64,000 nt of DNA from Myxococcota bacterium (GTDB taxonomy: Bacteria > Myxococcota_A > Bradymonadia > UBA7976 > UBA1532). The notes beneath the pieces were generated by a model. It worked only from the letters and a program-made list of their open reading frames with translations, had not been told where the DNA came from and did not search any database. The stretch is from NCBI GenBank assembly GCA_963169045.1, contig CAUJDF010000042.1, positions 62,001-126,000 of the forward strand. The letters run 5' to 3'. Shown here one piece after another: positions 1 to 8,943 of this stretch. The position numbers and the translations under genes were made by a program. The first letter of the stretch is position 1, and every line of letters begins with the position of its first letter.

Positions 1-840
1 GACCGGGTCGCGCCCACCGCGCTGACCGTCCTGGTCCACGGGCCGTCCGGCGCGGGCAAGGAGCGGCTGGCGCGGCGCCTCCACGAGACGAGCGGCCGCC
101 GGGGCGCCTTCGTGCCGGTCAACTGCAGCGCGCTGCCCGCGACGCTCGCGGCCAGCGAGCTCTTCGGACACGTGCGCGGCGCGTTCTCGGGCGCCGAGGG
201 GCGACCGGGCCTGCTGGCGGCCGCCGCCGGCGGGACGCTCTTCCTCGACGAGGTGGGCGACCTGCCGCTCGATCTGCAGCCCGTCCTGCTGCGGGCGATC
301 CAGGAGCGCGCCATCCGCCCCGTCGGCGGCGACCGCGAGGTCCCGATCGACGTGCGGATCGTGGCCGCGACCCACCGGAGCCTGCCCGAGGCCGTCGCGG
401 CGGGGCGCTTCCGGGCGGACCTGCTCGCGCGCCTGACCGAGTTCGAGGTCGAGCTGCCCGGCCTGGCCGAGCGCAAGGCCGACGTCCTGCCGCTCTTCGA
501 GGCGCTCGTCGGCCAGCCCGTCAGCGTCGACGCCGCCGAGGCGTTGCTGCTGCACGACTGGCCCACGAACGTCCGCGGACTGCAGCAGATCGCCAATCGC
601 ATCCGGCTGTTCGCGGACGGCCGGGGCCGCGTGGAGCTCTCGATGCTGCCGACGGCGATGCAGGACGCCGTCGGGACCGGCGCCCTCGAGCCAGCGCAGA
701 TCTCGCCGGCGGAGCTCGCGCGGCTGCTCGAGCTGCACCAGGGCAACGTGTCGCGCGTGGCGCGCGCCGTAGGCTCGACGCGCCAGCGCGTCTACCGGCT
801 GCTCGAGAGCCTCGACATCGACGTCCGGTCGTTCCGGTGA
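1..840 (+). CDS. Sigma-54-dependent transcriptional activator, 3' part (5' end outside window)
   Basis: The reading frame is open from the first base, so the N-terminus (probably a sensor domain) is missing. The visible part is an AAA+ sigma-54 interaction domain. Walker A GPSGAGKE is at about residues 14-21, the sigma-54-contacting loop GAFSGA at about 60-65, and Walker B with FLDEVGDL at about 81-88. AATHR follows at about 120. The C-terminus (about 235-275) carries a Fis-type helix-turn-helix that includes [20 protein letters not shown]. Proteins of this family use ATP to open promoters bound by sigma-54 RNA polymerase. The stop overlaps the next gene start by 4 bp (GTGA), so the PEGA protein is probably co-translated. 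The target promoters cannot be told from this window. Confidence 0.93.
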   Translation, partial: DRVAPTALTVLVHGPSGAGKERLARRLHETSGRRGAFVPVNCSALPATLAASELFGHVRGAFSGAEGRPGLLAAAAGGTLFLDEVGDLPLDLQPVLLRAIQERAIRPVGGDREVPIDVRIVAATHRSLPEAVAAGRFRADLLARLTEFEVELPGLAERKADVLPLFEALVGQPVSVDAAEALLLHDWPTNVRGLQQIANRIRLFADGRGRVELSMLPTAMQDAVGTGALEPAQISPAELARLLELHQGNVSRVARAVGSTRQRVYRLLESLDIDVRSFR

Positions 841-1673
841 CCTCGCTCCCGGCGCTGCTCGCAGGCCTGCTCGTGGCATCCGGGACGCCGGACGACGCAC
901 GGAAGGCCGCACTCTACCCGGTGCTGGCCGAGGCCTACCGCCTCTTCGAGGCCGCCCGCTTCGACGATGCCATCGAGGCCTTCGAGCAGGCATATGCCAT
1001 CAGCCCGGAGCCGCGCTTCGTCCTGAACATCGCGTTGAGCCATCGGGCGCTGGGGCAGTGCCAGCGTGCGCTGGCGACGTTCGAGCGCTTCTTCGCCCTC
1101 TGCCGCGACTGCCCGCAGGCGGAGGAGGCCGCGACGCTGCACCGGGACGTCCGCGCGCGGTGCGAGGCCCCGGTCCGCATCGTCACCGAGCCGTCGGGGG
1201 CGCAGGTCGCCGTCGACGGGGTCCCGCGGGGCAACGCGCCCGTCGAGGTGACGCTCCCGGCGGGGCCGCACGTGGTGCGGGCGAGCGCGGAGGGGCACGC
1301 GCCCGAGGAGCGCGCCGTCGTCGTCGAGGGCGGCCGGCCGGCGACGGTCTCGATCCCGCTGCGCGCCCGGCCCGACCTCGCGCCGTGGATGTGGGGCGCA
1401 TTCGGCGGCGCGGCGGTCGGCGCCGTGACCGCCGGCGTCTTCGGCGCGCTGCTGCTGGACGACCTGGACGACGAGGCGGCCGCCAGCACGCGCGCGGCCT
1501 CGGAGGCTGCCCGCGACGAGGCGCGCCGCGACGCGGCGCTCGCCCAGGCCGGCCTCGGCCTCGCCGCCCACGGGCTCGCCGCGGGCTTCACCCTGCTGTG
1601 GCTCGACAGCGACGAGCACGTCACCGTCGGCCCGACCGCGGAGCACGGCGTCGGCCTCGGCTTCCGCTTCTGA
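837..1673 (+). CDS. TPR-PEGA domain protein with C-terminal membrane segment
   Basis: This 278-aa protein starts at a GTG that overlaps the preceding TGA. A short hydrophobic N-terminus may be a signal peptide. Residues about 25-100 look like tetratricopeptide helices (FDDAIEAFEQAYAI, CQRALATFERF). Residues about 115-175 form a PEGA domain, recognisable by RIVTEPSGAQVAVDGVPRGN and a pro-beta-strand continuation. A hydrophobic glycine/alanine-rich segment at about 185-205 is probably transmembrane. PEGA proteins are usually surface or periplasmic and sit beside regulators or kinases in myxobacteria-like genomes. Coupling to the sigma-54 activator suggests a shared regulatory role, which is inference. 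Confidence 0.85.
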   Translation: MTSLPALLAGLLVASGTPDDARKAALYPVLAEAYRLFEAARFDDAIEAFEQAYAISPEPRFVLNIALSHRALGQCQRALATFERFFALCRDCPQAEEAATLHRDVRARCEAPVRIVTEPSGAQVAVDGVPRGNAPVEVTLPAGPHVVRASAEGHAPEERAVVVEGGRPATVSIPLRARPDLAPWMWGAFGGAAVGAVTAGVFGALLLDDLDDEAAASTRAASEAARDEARRDAALAQAGLGLAAHGLAAGFTLLWLDSDEHVTVGPTAEHGVGLGFRF

Positions 1674-2320
1674 CAGCGATTCCCACTGCGGTCTCCCGGC
1701 GCCGGTGTGGTGCCGCTTCCAGGGCACGGCGCCGCTTCCGGGGTCCGGTGCCGCTTCCGGGGCCCGCCGCCGCCGAAGGGGGCCGAACGGGCACGGGCGT
1801 CCTCCGTCCGCCCTGAGCGCCGCCACCGCGCAGGCCGTCCACGCCGCGCGCCCGCAGCCTGCCCTGGGCGCCGCCACCGCGCAGGCCGTCCACGCCAAGC
1901 GCCCGCAGCCTGGGGCCGCCCGGTCGCGCGCTCCGGGCGCCGCTTGGCACGGACGCGGCGCGCGGCCCCACCTCTCGAGCGCGCCGACCGACTTCACGAG
2001 CGCGCCGACCGACTTCACCAGCGCGCCGACCCACCTTTCGTGCTCGCCGACCCACCTTTCGTGCTCGCTTCGTCAGACCCGTGACGGCCCGACCCACATT
2101 TCGTGCGCGCCGACCCACCTTTCGTGCTCGCTTCGTCAGACCCGTGACGGCCCGACCCACATCTCGTGCGCGCCGACCCACCTTTCGTGCTCGCTTCGTC
2201 AGACCCGTGACGGCCCGGCCCACATTTCGTGCGCGCCGACCCACCTTTCGTGCTCGCTTCGTCAGGATGTCGGCGCGCCATTGCCGGCGCGCCGCGCGGC
2301 CCATGTGCGGGCGCGCCGCT
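1674..2320. repeat. Intergenic tandem-repeat region in several blocks
   Basis: No convincing gene is present. About 1695-1765 has repeats of a CCGCTTCC-containing unit. A 51-bp duplication occupies 1810-1860 and 1861-1911 with few mismatches. A 21-bp unit (GAGCGCGCCGACCGACTTCAC) is repeated from 1977 to about 2039. A 63-bp unit is then repeated, with copies of CGACCCACCTTTCGTGC beginning at 2048, 2111, 2174 and 2237. All unit lengths are multiples of three, so long spurious open frames cross the region. There are no unique spacers, so this is not a CRISPR array. Confidence 0.85.
2030..2269. repeat. 63-bp tandem repeat array
   Basis: Each unit contains CCCACCTTTCGTGCTCGCTT, then a CGTCAGACCCGTGACGG segment and CCCACATTTCGTGCGC. 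Three complete periods are exactly 63 bp apart and nearly identical, and a partial unit precedes them. The last copy diverges after GCTTCGTCAG. The array lies just left of inverted-repeat element A. The near identity suggests recent slippage or unequal recombination. Confidence 0.85.
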
Positions 2321-2393
2321 CAGAGGGTGTTCCCATGAAAATGTCGCCGCGAGCGGTTCGCGCAGCAGGCATTTCCATGGGAACACCCTCTCA
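2320..2393. mobile_element. Inverted-repeat element A (short, internally deleted MITE-like copy)
   Basis: The core 2323-2390 has near-perfect terminal inverted repeats: GAGGGTGTTCCCATG on the left and CATGGGAACACCCTC on the right, extending to about 22 bp with a mismatch. It is flanked by TCA at 2320-2322 and TCA at 2391-2393. The right TCA is the stop codon (TGA on the minus strand) of the Cys-rich lipoprotein gene. The sequence equals the two ends of element B joined at an AGCGG shared by both inner edges. That makes it a deletion derivative lacking about 110 bp of interior. No coding capacity is present. Confidence 0.75.
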
Positions 2394-5072
2394 GTGGCCG
2401 ATGACGAGGCGGTAGGTCGTCCGCGGGGCGCGCGGGTTGAACGGGTAGACATGGACGACGTACTCGCCCGCGGCCAGGTCGGGGCCGAGGTCGAAGCGCT
2501 CGACGTCGCCGCTGCCCGTCGAGATGGCGATGGCGGGGCCGGCGGGGCGGCGCAGCTCGGCGTCGATGTCGCCGCGGGCGTGCTCGAACTCGATGCGCAC
2601 CACGGTGGCCATGCCGTCGTGCCGGAAGCGCACCATGTCGTGGTCGCCGGGGCAGAGGGCGAGGCCGTCGAAGTCGAGCGGCACGTCCACCGGCACCGCC
2701 TCCTCGGGCGTGTCGTTCGGCTCGAGGCCGTCGTTCGCGCACCCGCTGCCGACCCCGAAGTCGGTCGTGATGCGGTACGCGGCCTCGGCCTCGGCGGTGA
2801 GCGTCAGGAAGGCGCCGTCCGGGCCGACCTCGAAGCGCGTCACGCCGGCGATCAGGCCCTCTCGTCCACCGTGGCCCTCGGCGAGCCGGTAGCGCAGGCG
2901 ACCGCGCGGCTCGATCATCACCGTCCCCTGCTGCCCGCGGCGCGGCCGCAGCTGGAAGACGTCCGCGTCGCCGGGGCAGGCGACGCCGTGCACGTCTGCG
3001 CCGCCGCCGAGCACGGTGGCCCTGCGGACGTCGTCGTTGTCCTCGAGGTCGTCGTCGCGGCACATCGCGGGCGGCGGGCAGACGCTCGCCTCGTCGACGC
3101 AGGCCGCGGTCGCGGCCGAGAGCTCGGCGCATCGCAGGCCCCCCGGGCAGTCTCGGTTGCACAGGGCGTAGCACTGGCGCACGCTGGTGCCGAGCGCGTC
3201 GCCGCAGAACGCCGGCGACGCGCAGTCGGCGGCCTCGTCGCACGGCGCGCAGACGCCCGCCGGCTCGCCGGGCGCGCAGCGGCCGCCGACGCACACCTCG
3301 CCGTCGCGACAACGGCCCGCGAGGCAGGCTTCGCCGGGCGGCACGCAGCGGCCGCCGACGCACGCGCGGTCGCGGCAGTCGGTGTCGTCGGCGCAGATCT
3401 GCGGCCCTTCGCACACGCCCCCGGCGCACGCGCCGCTCTCGCAGTCGCCGTCGAACACGCACTCCAGGCCGTGGCAGAACTGCTCGGGCAGGCAGGCCGC
3501 GCCGTCGCAGAAGAACCCGCGCGGGCAGCGGCCGCCGGGCCCGCACCGGGGCACGCAGGCGTCGAACAGATCCTCGCGACAGACGTGGCCGGCGCCGCAT
3601 GTCCGCCCCGGGCCGCACGGCACGCAGGCGGCGCCGCGCGCCCCGGCAGCGCAGTTCCAGGTGGCGTCGCAGTGCATGCCGACCGGGCAGTGTCCGTCGG
3701 CAGTGCACTCGACGCACACGTCGGCGCCGCGGAGGCAGCGCAGGCCGGCCGGACAGCCGTTCGCGCAGCCGGGCGGCGGCAGGCAGCGGCCGTCCTGGCA
3801 GACGAGGCCGCGGCCGCACGGCGGGTCGCACTCCGCGACGCACGTGCCGTCGACGCAGACATCGCCTCCACGGCACGGCGGGTCGCAGCCCGCGACGCAC
3901 CGCCCGTCGACGCACACCTCGCCGTCGCGGCACGTCGCGCACGCGTCCACGCACCGCCCGTCGACGCACACCTCGCCGTCGCGACACGTCGCGCACGCGT
4001 CCACGCAGCGCCCGTCGACGCACACCTCGCCGTCGCGACACGTCGCGCACGCGTCCACGCACCGCCCGTCGACGCACACCTCGCCGTCGCGGCACGTCGC
4101 GCACGCGTCCACGCACCGCCCGTCGACGCACACCTCGCCGTCGCGGCACGTCGCGCACGCGTCCACGCACCGCCCGTCGACGCACACCTCGCCGTCGCGA
4201 CACGGCGGGTCGCACGTCGCGAGCGCGCACTTGCCGTCGACGCACACCTCGCCGTCGCGACACGGCGGGTCGCAGCCGGCGACGCACGCGCCGTCGACGC
4301 AGCGCGTGCCCGGCGCGCACGGCGGGTCGCAGCCGGGCCCGACGGCGAGACAGCGGCCGGATTCGCAGCGCGGCCGGTCCGCGGGGCAGTCGGCGTCGCG
4401 CGCGCAGGCGTCGGCGCCGGCGCAGCGGCCGGGCGGGTCGAGGCAGCGGGCGCCGGCGGGGCAGTCGCGGTCCGCGCGGCACTCGGCGGCGGGCGCGCAG
4501 AAGCCCCCGGCGCACACCTGACCGGCCCCGCACTCCGCATCCTCCGTGCACGGCACGGGCCGGAAACGGCACAGCCCGCTCTCCCGCGCGCAGACATAGT
4601 CCTGCGGGCAGTCGCCGTCGTCGTCGCAGCGCGCCGGCGGCGCTTTGCAGCGGTGGCCCAGCCGATCGCAGATCTCGGCCCGCAGGCAGTCGCCGTCGAC
4701 GAGGCACGCCCCGTCACCGCCGAGGATGCGGAAGCCGTGCTCGCCCACCGTCGGCCAGCGCGCCTCCCCGCCGGGTCCCTCGGCGACGACCGCGAGCCGC
4801 ACGTCGCTGCCCGGCAGGCGTCCCGGCAGGTCGCCCGACCAGCGCCCACCGCCGTCGTGGCCGAGGCGCAGGCGCTCGTGGAGCGGCGCCGAGGCGTCCG
4901 GCGCGTCGGTCCAGCGCACCACGACGTCGTCCACGGCGCCCCGCGTCACCACCGTCAGGCGGTAGGGCCCCGCGGCGTTGCGCGTATCGTCGGGCGCCCG
5001 CACCTCGATCAGCGACGGCGCCCCCGGATCGCACGCGCCGAGCAACGCGAGCAGGAACAGGCACCTGCGCAC
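2391..5072 (-). CDS. Giant Cys-rich lipoprotein with 18-residue repeats and C-terminal PPC-like domains
   Basis: This 893-aa protein begins with a lipoprotein signal (MRRCLFLLALLGAC, lipobox LGAC). Residues about 100-660 are Cys-rich modules of the form C-x-x-G-x-x-C-x-x-G-x-C. A central stretch (about 287-393) has six near-identical copies of CRDGEVCVDGRCVDACAT. The C-terminal about 220 residues contain two segments starting DDDLEDNDD and DGLEPNDT. These resemble bacterial pre-peptidase C-terminal (PPC) beta-sandwich domains. It is probably an outer-membrane or cell-surface protein held by disulfides. Its function is unknown. The stop codon is shared with the edge of inverted-repeat element A. 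Confidence 0.85.
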   Translation of the reverse strand: MRRCLFLLALLGACDPGAPSLIEVRAPDDTRNAAGPYRLTVVTRGAVDDVVVRWTDAPDASAPLHERLRLGHDGGGRWSGDLPGRLPGSDVRLAVVAEGPGGEARWPTVGEHGFRILGGDGACLVDGDCLRAEICDRLGHRCKAPPARCDDDGDCPQDYVCARESGLCRFRPVPCTEDAECGAGQVCAGGFCAPAAECRADRDCPAGARCLDPPGRCAGADACARDADCPADRPRCESGRCLAVGPGCDPPCAPGTRCVDGACVAGCDPPCRDGEVCVDGKCALATCDPPCRDGEVCVDGRCVDACATCRDGEVCVDGRCVDACATCRDGEVCVDGRCVDACATCRDGEVCVDGRCVDACATCRDGEVCVDGRCVDACATCRDGEVCVDGRCVAGCDPPCRGGDVCVDGTCVAECDPPCGRGLVCQDGRCLPPPGCANGCPAGLRCLRGADVCVECTADGHCPVGMHCDATWNCAAGARGAACVPCGPGRTCGAGHVCREDLFDACVPRCGPGGRCPRGFFCDGAACLPEQFCHGLECVFDGDCESGACAGGVCEGPQICADDTDCRDRACVGGRCVPPGEACLAGRCRDGEVCVGGRCAPGEPAGVCAPCDEAADCASPAFCGDALGTSVRQCYALCNRDCPGGLRCAELSAATAACVDEASVCPPPAMCRDDDLEDNDDVRRATVLGGGADVHGVACPGDADVFQLRPRRGQQGTVMIEPRGRLRYRLAEGHGGREGLIAGVTRFEVGPDGAFLTLTAEAEAAYRITTDFGVGSGCANDGLEPNDTPEEAVPVDVPLDFDGLALCPGDHDMVRFRHDGMATVVRIEFEHARGDIDAELRRPAGPAIAISTGSGDVERFDLGPDLAAGEYVVHVYPFNPRAPRTTYRLVIGH
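3890..4212. repeat. 54-bp in-frame coding repeat, six copies
   Basis: CCCGTCGACGCACACCTCGC recurs at 3903, 3957, 4011, 4065, 4119 and 4173, exactly 54 bp apart. The units differ by only a few bases. Each encodes 18 residues (CRDGEVCVDGRCVDACAT) of the lipoprotein on the minus strand. Such near-identical DNA suggests recent expansion, and the copy number may vary between strains. Confidence 0.9.
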
Positions 5073-5190
5073 CGGGCAACCTCGCTCCGGACGTGATCCC
5101 GAGAGTGGACGACGCGCTCCGGTCGGGCGCGCGCCCGGACCCGCTCGCGACCACCGTCGCCGACAGCGTGACCGGCCGCGCCCCCTCGCG

Positions 5191-8100
5191 TCAAAACGGA
5201 ATGCAGACGGCGACCGGCGCGCCGATGTCGTCGTTCTCGTTGGCCGGCGTGCCGCGGTCCCAGACGGTGAGCTCGACCTGCTCGCACCCGAAGCCGCCGG
5301 CGCACTGGCCGGCCGGGTTGCGCGGGTCGCACAAGCCGAGGCAGAAGCCGGCGTCGAGGCACACGCCGCTGCGGCACTGGTTGTCGGCGGCGCACGCGGC
5401 CCCGCCCAGACCGGCGCCCACCTGGCGGAAGCAGAACTGCTCGAACGCCGTGCGCGTGCGGTTCGTCTGCAGCATGCACGCCTCGCCCGCCGGGCAGCGC
5501 GCGTCGGGGCAGGCGTTGCCGCTGCCGTTGTCCGGCTGGCAGGCGTTCAGCGCGTAGAAGCGGTCGTCGGCCTCCTGCGGCGTGCCCTGGTCGAACACCC
5601 AGTAGAGGACGCTCTCGTAGCAGCGCTGGCCGGCGGGGCAGTCGCCGGCCACGCCGCGCCGGCAAGGCCCGAAGCACACCCCCTCGGGCAGGCAGTTGCC
5701 CGAGCGGCACTCGTCGCCGTCGCGGCACGGGGCCCCGGTCGCCCCCCCCTCCGGCGGCGACACGCAGGCCAGGTACGGCTGGAACGGCGCCTCCGGCAGC
5801 GGCGCCAGCGGCAGGCAGGCGCGCCCGGCGACGCACTCCGGATCGCCGCCGCAGGCCGGGGGCAGCGGCTGGCACGACTGGAACTCGTAGCTCGTCGGGT
5901 CGTTGGCGCGCGTGACCTCGATGGAGGCGCAGCGCCGGCTGGGGCAGTCCGCGTCGGCGGCGCAGGCGGCGAAGCACGTGCCGCTGCCGAGGCACAGGCG
6001 GCTGCCGCAGTCGAGGTTGCGGTCGCATGCTTCCTCGGGTCCGCCGGCGGCGAGCGGGACGGCGCAGCGCAGCTCGAGGCCGTTCGCGCCGTCGCGGATC
6101 GTGCAGACCTCGCCGGCGCGGCAGTCCGCGTCGCGGCGGCAGGCCGGCGCCTCGCACACGCGCGACTGCGCGTTGCACTGGCCGAACACGCAGTCGTCGG
6201 GCTCGGTGCGGCAGCCGACCTGGCAGGCGGCCCCGTCGCAATACTGGCCGGCCGGGCAGTCGCCGTCGGCGGCGCAGCCGCACCGCCGCGACGCCGGATC
6301 GCAGCGCCCGTTCGCGCAGTCGTCGGGGTTCAGGCGGCAGCCGGCGACACAGACGCCGTCGCCGCAATACTCGCCCTCGGGGCAGGCGGCGTCGTTGACG
6401 CACCCGCACCGGTGCGTCTCCGGATCGCAGGTGAGCCCGGCGCCGCAGGTGTCGGGCGCCAGGCGGCAGCCCGAGGCGCAGGCCCCGTCGGCGCCGCAGT
6501 ACTCGCCGTCGGGGCACGAGGCGTCGTTCGCGCAAACGCAGACGCGGCGCGCCTCGTCGCAGACGCGGCCCGCGCCGCAGTTGTCGGGCGCGAGGCGGCA
6601 GCCGGCACGGCAGGCGCTCTCGGGGTCGCAGTAGGCCTCGTCCGGGCAGCCGGCGTCGGCGGCGCAGCGGCACTGCCGCGAGGCGACGTCGCACCGGCTG
6701 CCTTCGCCACAGGTGTCGGGATCGGGGCGGCACCCGGGGACGCAGGCGCCGCTCGGATCGCACCACGTGCCGTCCGGGCAGGCGGCGTCGGCGACGCAGC
6801 GGCATTCGCGCGCGTTCGGATCGCAGGCGCGTCCGTCGCCGCAGTCGTCGGGGGCGAGGCGGCAGCCCGGCAGGCACGCGCCCTCGGGCCCGCAGTACTC
6901 GCCGGCGGCGCACGCCGAGTCGTCGGCGCAGCGGCACTCGCGACGGCCGCCGTCGCAGACGCGCCCCGCGCCGCAGTTGTCGGGCTCGAGGCGGCAGCCG
7001 AGCTGGCAGGCGCCGTCGGCGCAGTAGTTCGTGTCGGGACACTCGCCGTCGGCGCCGCACGGGCAGCGGCGCGTCTCGGGGTTGCAGTCGCCCGCCGCGC
7101 AGCTCCCGGCGGCGAGCCGGCAGCCCTCGCGACACTCGCCGTCCGCGCAGTACGCCTCGGCGGGGCAGCCGGTGTCGTCGGTGCAGCGGCACGTCCGCGA
7201 CGCGGGTTCGCAGGCCGCGCCGGCGCCGCAGTCGTCGGGCTCGAGGCGGCAGCCCTCGCGGCACGCGGCGCCGTCGCAGTAGCGCCCGGCGACGCACTCG
7301 TCGTCGTTGGCGCACGTGCACTGGTGCGTGTCGGGGTCGCAGCGCCCGGGCCCGCAGTCGTCGCCGCCCACGCGGCAGCCCTCGACGCACGCGCCGGCGT
7401 CGCACCACGTGCCGGCGGGGCAGCCGGCGTCGTCGGCGCACACGCAGCGGCGCAGTTGCGGCTCGCACACGAGGCCGCCCTCGCAGCCGTCGTTCCGACA
7501 GCCGGGGCGGCACGACTGGCCCGCGCAGTACTGGTCCGCGGGGCAGTCGCCGTCGCCGACGCACGCGTTGCTGCGGCGGCAGATGCGCAGCATGTCGTCG
7601 CACGCCTGCCCCTCGGGGCAGCCGCCCTCGCGACAGCCGGACTCGCAGCTGCCCGAAGCCACGTCGCAATAGGCGTCGGCGGGGCAGCCGGCGTCGCCGG
7701 CGCAGCGGCACGTGCGCGCCGCGTCGCAGGTGTTGCCGGGGCCGCAGTCCGCGTCCTCGCGGCAGTCGCCGCACATGCCGTTCGCGCAAGTCTGACCGGG
7801 GCCGCAGTCGGCGTCCTCGCGGCAGGGCCCGTCGACGCAGCGGCGCGTCTCGGGCGCGCAGGCGCGCGCCGCGCCGCAGTTGTCCGGCTCGAGGCGGCAC
7901 CCGCGGACGCAGCGCCCGTCGTCGCCGCAGTAGCGGTCGGGCGAGCAGTCCGCGTCGTCGTTGCACGAGTCGGCGACGCGGCAGGTGCGGGACTGCTCGT
8001 CGCACACGCTGCCGGCGCCGCATGCGCCCACCTCGAGGCGACAACCCGGCCGGCAGCTGGCGTCGGCGGCGCAATAGGTGCCGACGCGACAGTCGAGATC

Positions 8101-8529
8101 GGCGAGGCAGGTGTCCGGCGCGAGGCAGCGGCCGCGGACGCACGCCTGCCCCTCGTCGCAGGGCGGCCCGTCGCCGCAGGGCTCGGTCAGCACGCACTGG
8201 CGCGAGGCGCGGTCGCAGCGGCCGCCGGGACAGTCCTCGTCACCATCGCACGCCGGCGCGCGACAGTAGCTCTCGACGCAGACGCGGTCGGGGCCGCACT
8301 CGACGTCGGCGGCGCAGAGGCCCTCGGTGCAGGCGCCCGCGCGGCAGACGAGATCGCCGGGGCACTCGTCGTTCGTGGCGCACCCCACGGCGACGCAGCG
8401 CCCCGCCTCGCACACCTGACCGTCGGCGCAGCCGCCGCAGCCGTCGTCGTCATCCCCTCCGCCGCCGCCCCCGGACCCGCCGGAACAGCCCGCAAGCACG
8501 ACGAAAAAGGCCACCGCACCCCAGCGCAT
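5191..8529 (-). CDS. Giant Cys-rich repeat lipoprotein
   Basis: This 1112-aa protein starts MRWGAVAFFVVLAGCSGG, a clear lipoprotein signal followed by a Gly/Asp-rich linker. Most of it (about residues 40-780) is a run of roughly 45-50-residue modules patterned CRLEPDNCGAGRVCD, then CRCADDSACPDGEYC. More than a dozen copies are present and they diverge more than those of the neighbouring gene. The C-terminal about 330 residues continue with looser Cys-rich modules and end in CIPF. The length and cysteine density suggest an extended, disulfide-stabilised surface stalk. No enzymatic motif was seen. The start at 8529 was chosen because the lipobox follows it directly; upstream GTG codons only add charged sequence. 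Confidence 0.85.
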   Translation of the reverse strand: MRWGAVAFFVVLAGCSGGSGGGGGGDDDDGCGGCADGQVCEAGRCVAVGCATNDECPGDLVCRAGACTEGLCAADVECGPDRVCVESYCRAPACDGDEDCPGGRCDRASRQCVLTEPCGDGPPCDEGQACVRGRCLAPDTCLADLDCRVGTYCAADASCRPGCRLEVGACGAGSVCDEQSRTCRVADSCNDDADCSPDRYCGDDGRCVRGCRLEPDNCGAARACAPETRRCVDGPCREDADCGPGQTCANGMCGDCREDADCGPGNTCDAARTCRCAGDAGCPADAYCDVASGSCESGCREGGCPEGQACDDMLRICRRSNACVGDGDCPADQYCAGQSCRPGCRNDGCEGGLVCEPQLRRCVCADDAGCPAGTWCDAGACVEGCRVGGDDCGPGRCDPDTHQCTCANDDECVAGRYCDGAACREGCRLEPDDCGAGAACEPASRTCRCTDDTGCPAEAYCADGECREGCRLAAGSCAAGDCNPETRRCPCGADGECPDTNYCADGACQLGCRLEPDNCGAGRVCDGGRRECRCADDSACAAGEYCGPEGACLPGCRLAPDDCGDGRACDPNARECRCVADAACPDGTWCDPSGACVPGCRPDPDTCGEGSRCDVASRQCRCAADAGCPDEAYCDPESACRAGCRLAPDNCGAGRVCDEARRVCVCANDASCPDGEYCGADGACASGCRLAPDTCGAGLTCDPETHRCGCVNDAACPEGEYCGDGVCVAGCRLNPDDCANGRCDPASRRCGCAADGDCPAGQYCDGAACQVGCRTEPDDCVFGQCNAQSRVCEAPACRRDADCRAGEVCTIRDGANGLELRCAVPLAAGGPEEACDRNLDCGSRLCLGSGTCFAACAADADCPSRRCASIEVTRANDPTSYEFQSCQPLPPACGGDPECVAGRACLPLAPLPEAPFQPYLACVSPPEGGATGAPCRDGDECRSGNCLPEGVCFGPCRRGVAGDCPAGQRCYESVLYWVFDQGTPQEADDRFYALNACQPDNGSGNACPDARCPAGEACMLQTNRTRTAFEQFCFRQVGAGLGGAACAADNQCRSGVCLDAGFCLGLCDPRNPAGQCAGGFGCEQVELTVWDRGTPANENDDIGAPVAVCIPF

Positions 8530-8658
8530 CCACGCGACCACGTGCACCCCCACCGCTCCTCGAACGTGTACCACCGACTCGGAAGGCCGGGCAAAACGCA
8601 ACCTCCGCCCGAAGGCCGGCATCGGCGATTCCGAGGCACAGGGCTCCGGGGGATTCCG

Positions 8659-8874
8659 ATGAGCGCAAAGCGAAGGCTGGGGTGCAAGGAGGTGCGTCCG
8701 CTCGTCAGCGCGGCGCTTCGCATGGGCTGGACGCTCCACCCCGGCGGCAAGCACGACCGGCTCGTCTCGCCCGACGGCGACTGCGTGCTGGGCGTGCCGG
8801 GATCGCCGCAGGGCGACGGCCGCGCCCTGACGCGCCTGAAGTGCAAGCTGCGCCAGCGCGGCGTGGAGGTCTGA
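8659..8874 (+). CDS. HicA-like small protein (possible toxin), 71 aa
   Basis: This is a 71-residue basic protein with KEVRPLVSAALRMGWTLHPG followed by GKHDRLVSPDGDCVLGVPGSP. HicA/YcfA mRNA interferases share the layout of a short helix, G-W, a G-S/K-H motif and a basic C-terminus in a dsRBD-like fold. The catalytic His would be H in GGKHDR. No HicB antitoxin gene is adjacent. It sits 70 bp upstream of the DUF262-HipA pair on the same strand. The assignment is by motif only. A solitary RNA-binding protein is the alternative. Confidence 0.6.
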   Translation: MSAKRRLGCKEVRPLVSAALRMGWTLHPGGKHDRLVSPDGDCVLGVPGSPQGDGRALTRLKCKLRQRGVEV

Positions 8875-8943
8875 CCGCGAGACGCGACGGCCAGCCGGGG
8901 GTGCGGCTTGCTTTGCCTGGGCGGAACGGGCGAGATCGCGGTC

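Noticed and set aside
2048..2269. CRISPR-like spaced repeats
   Set aside because: The repeats are contiguous 63-bp units without unique spacers and with no cas gene nearby.
2320..2393. Element A as a simple rho-independent terminator
   Set aside because: It has inverted repeats, but also the same ends as the longer elements B and C and 3-bp flanking repeats, and lacks a T-run. A terminator role in addition remains possible.
2229..5096. Plus-strand frame of 955 codons over the lipoprotein gene
   Set aside because: It is antisense to a clearly coding Cys-rich gene with a lipoprotein signal, and its translation is repetitive HAVDAHLAV-type sequence mirroring the repeats.
8530..8658. A HicB-like antitoxin gene next to the HicA-like gene
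   Set aside because: The 129 bp upstream are only a divergent promoter region, and downstream DNA starts the DUF262 gene at once.
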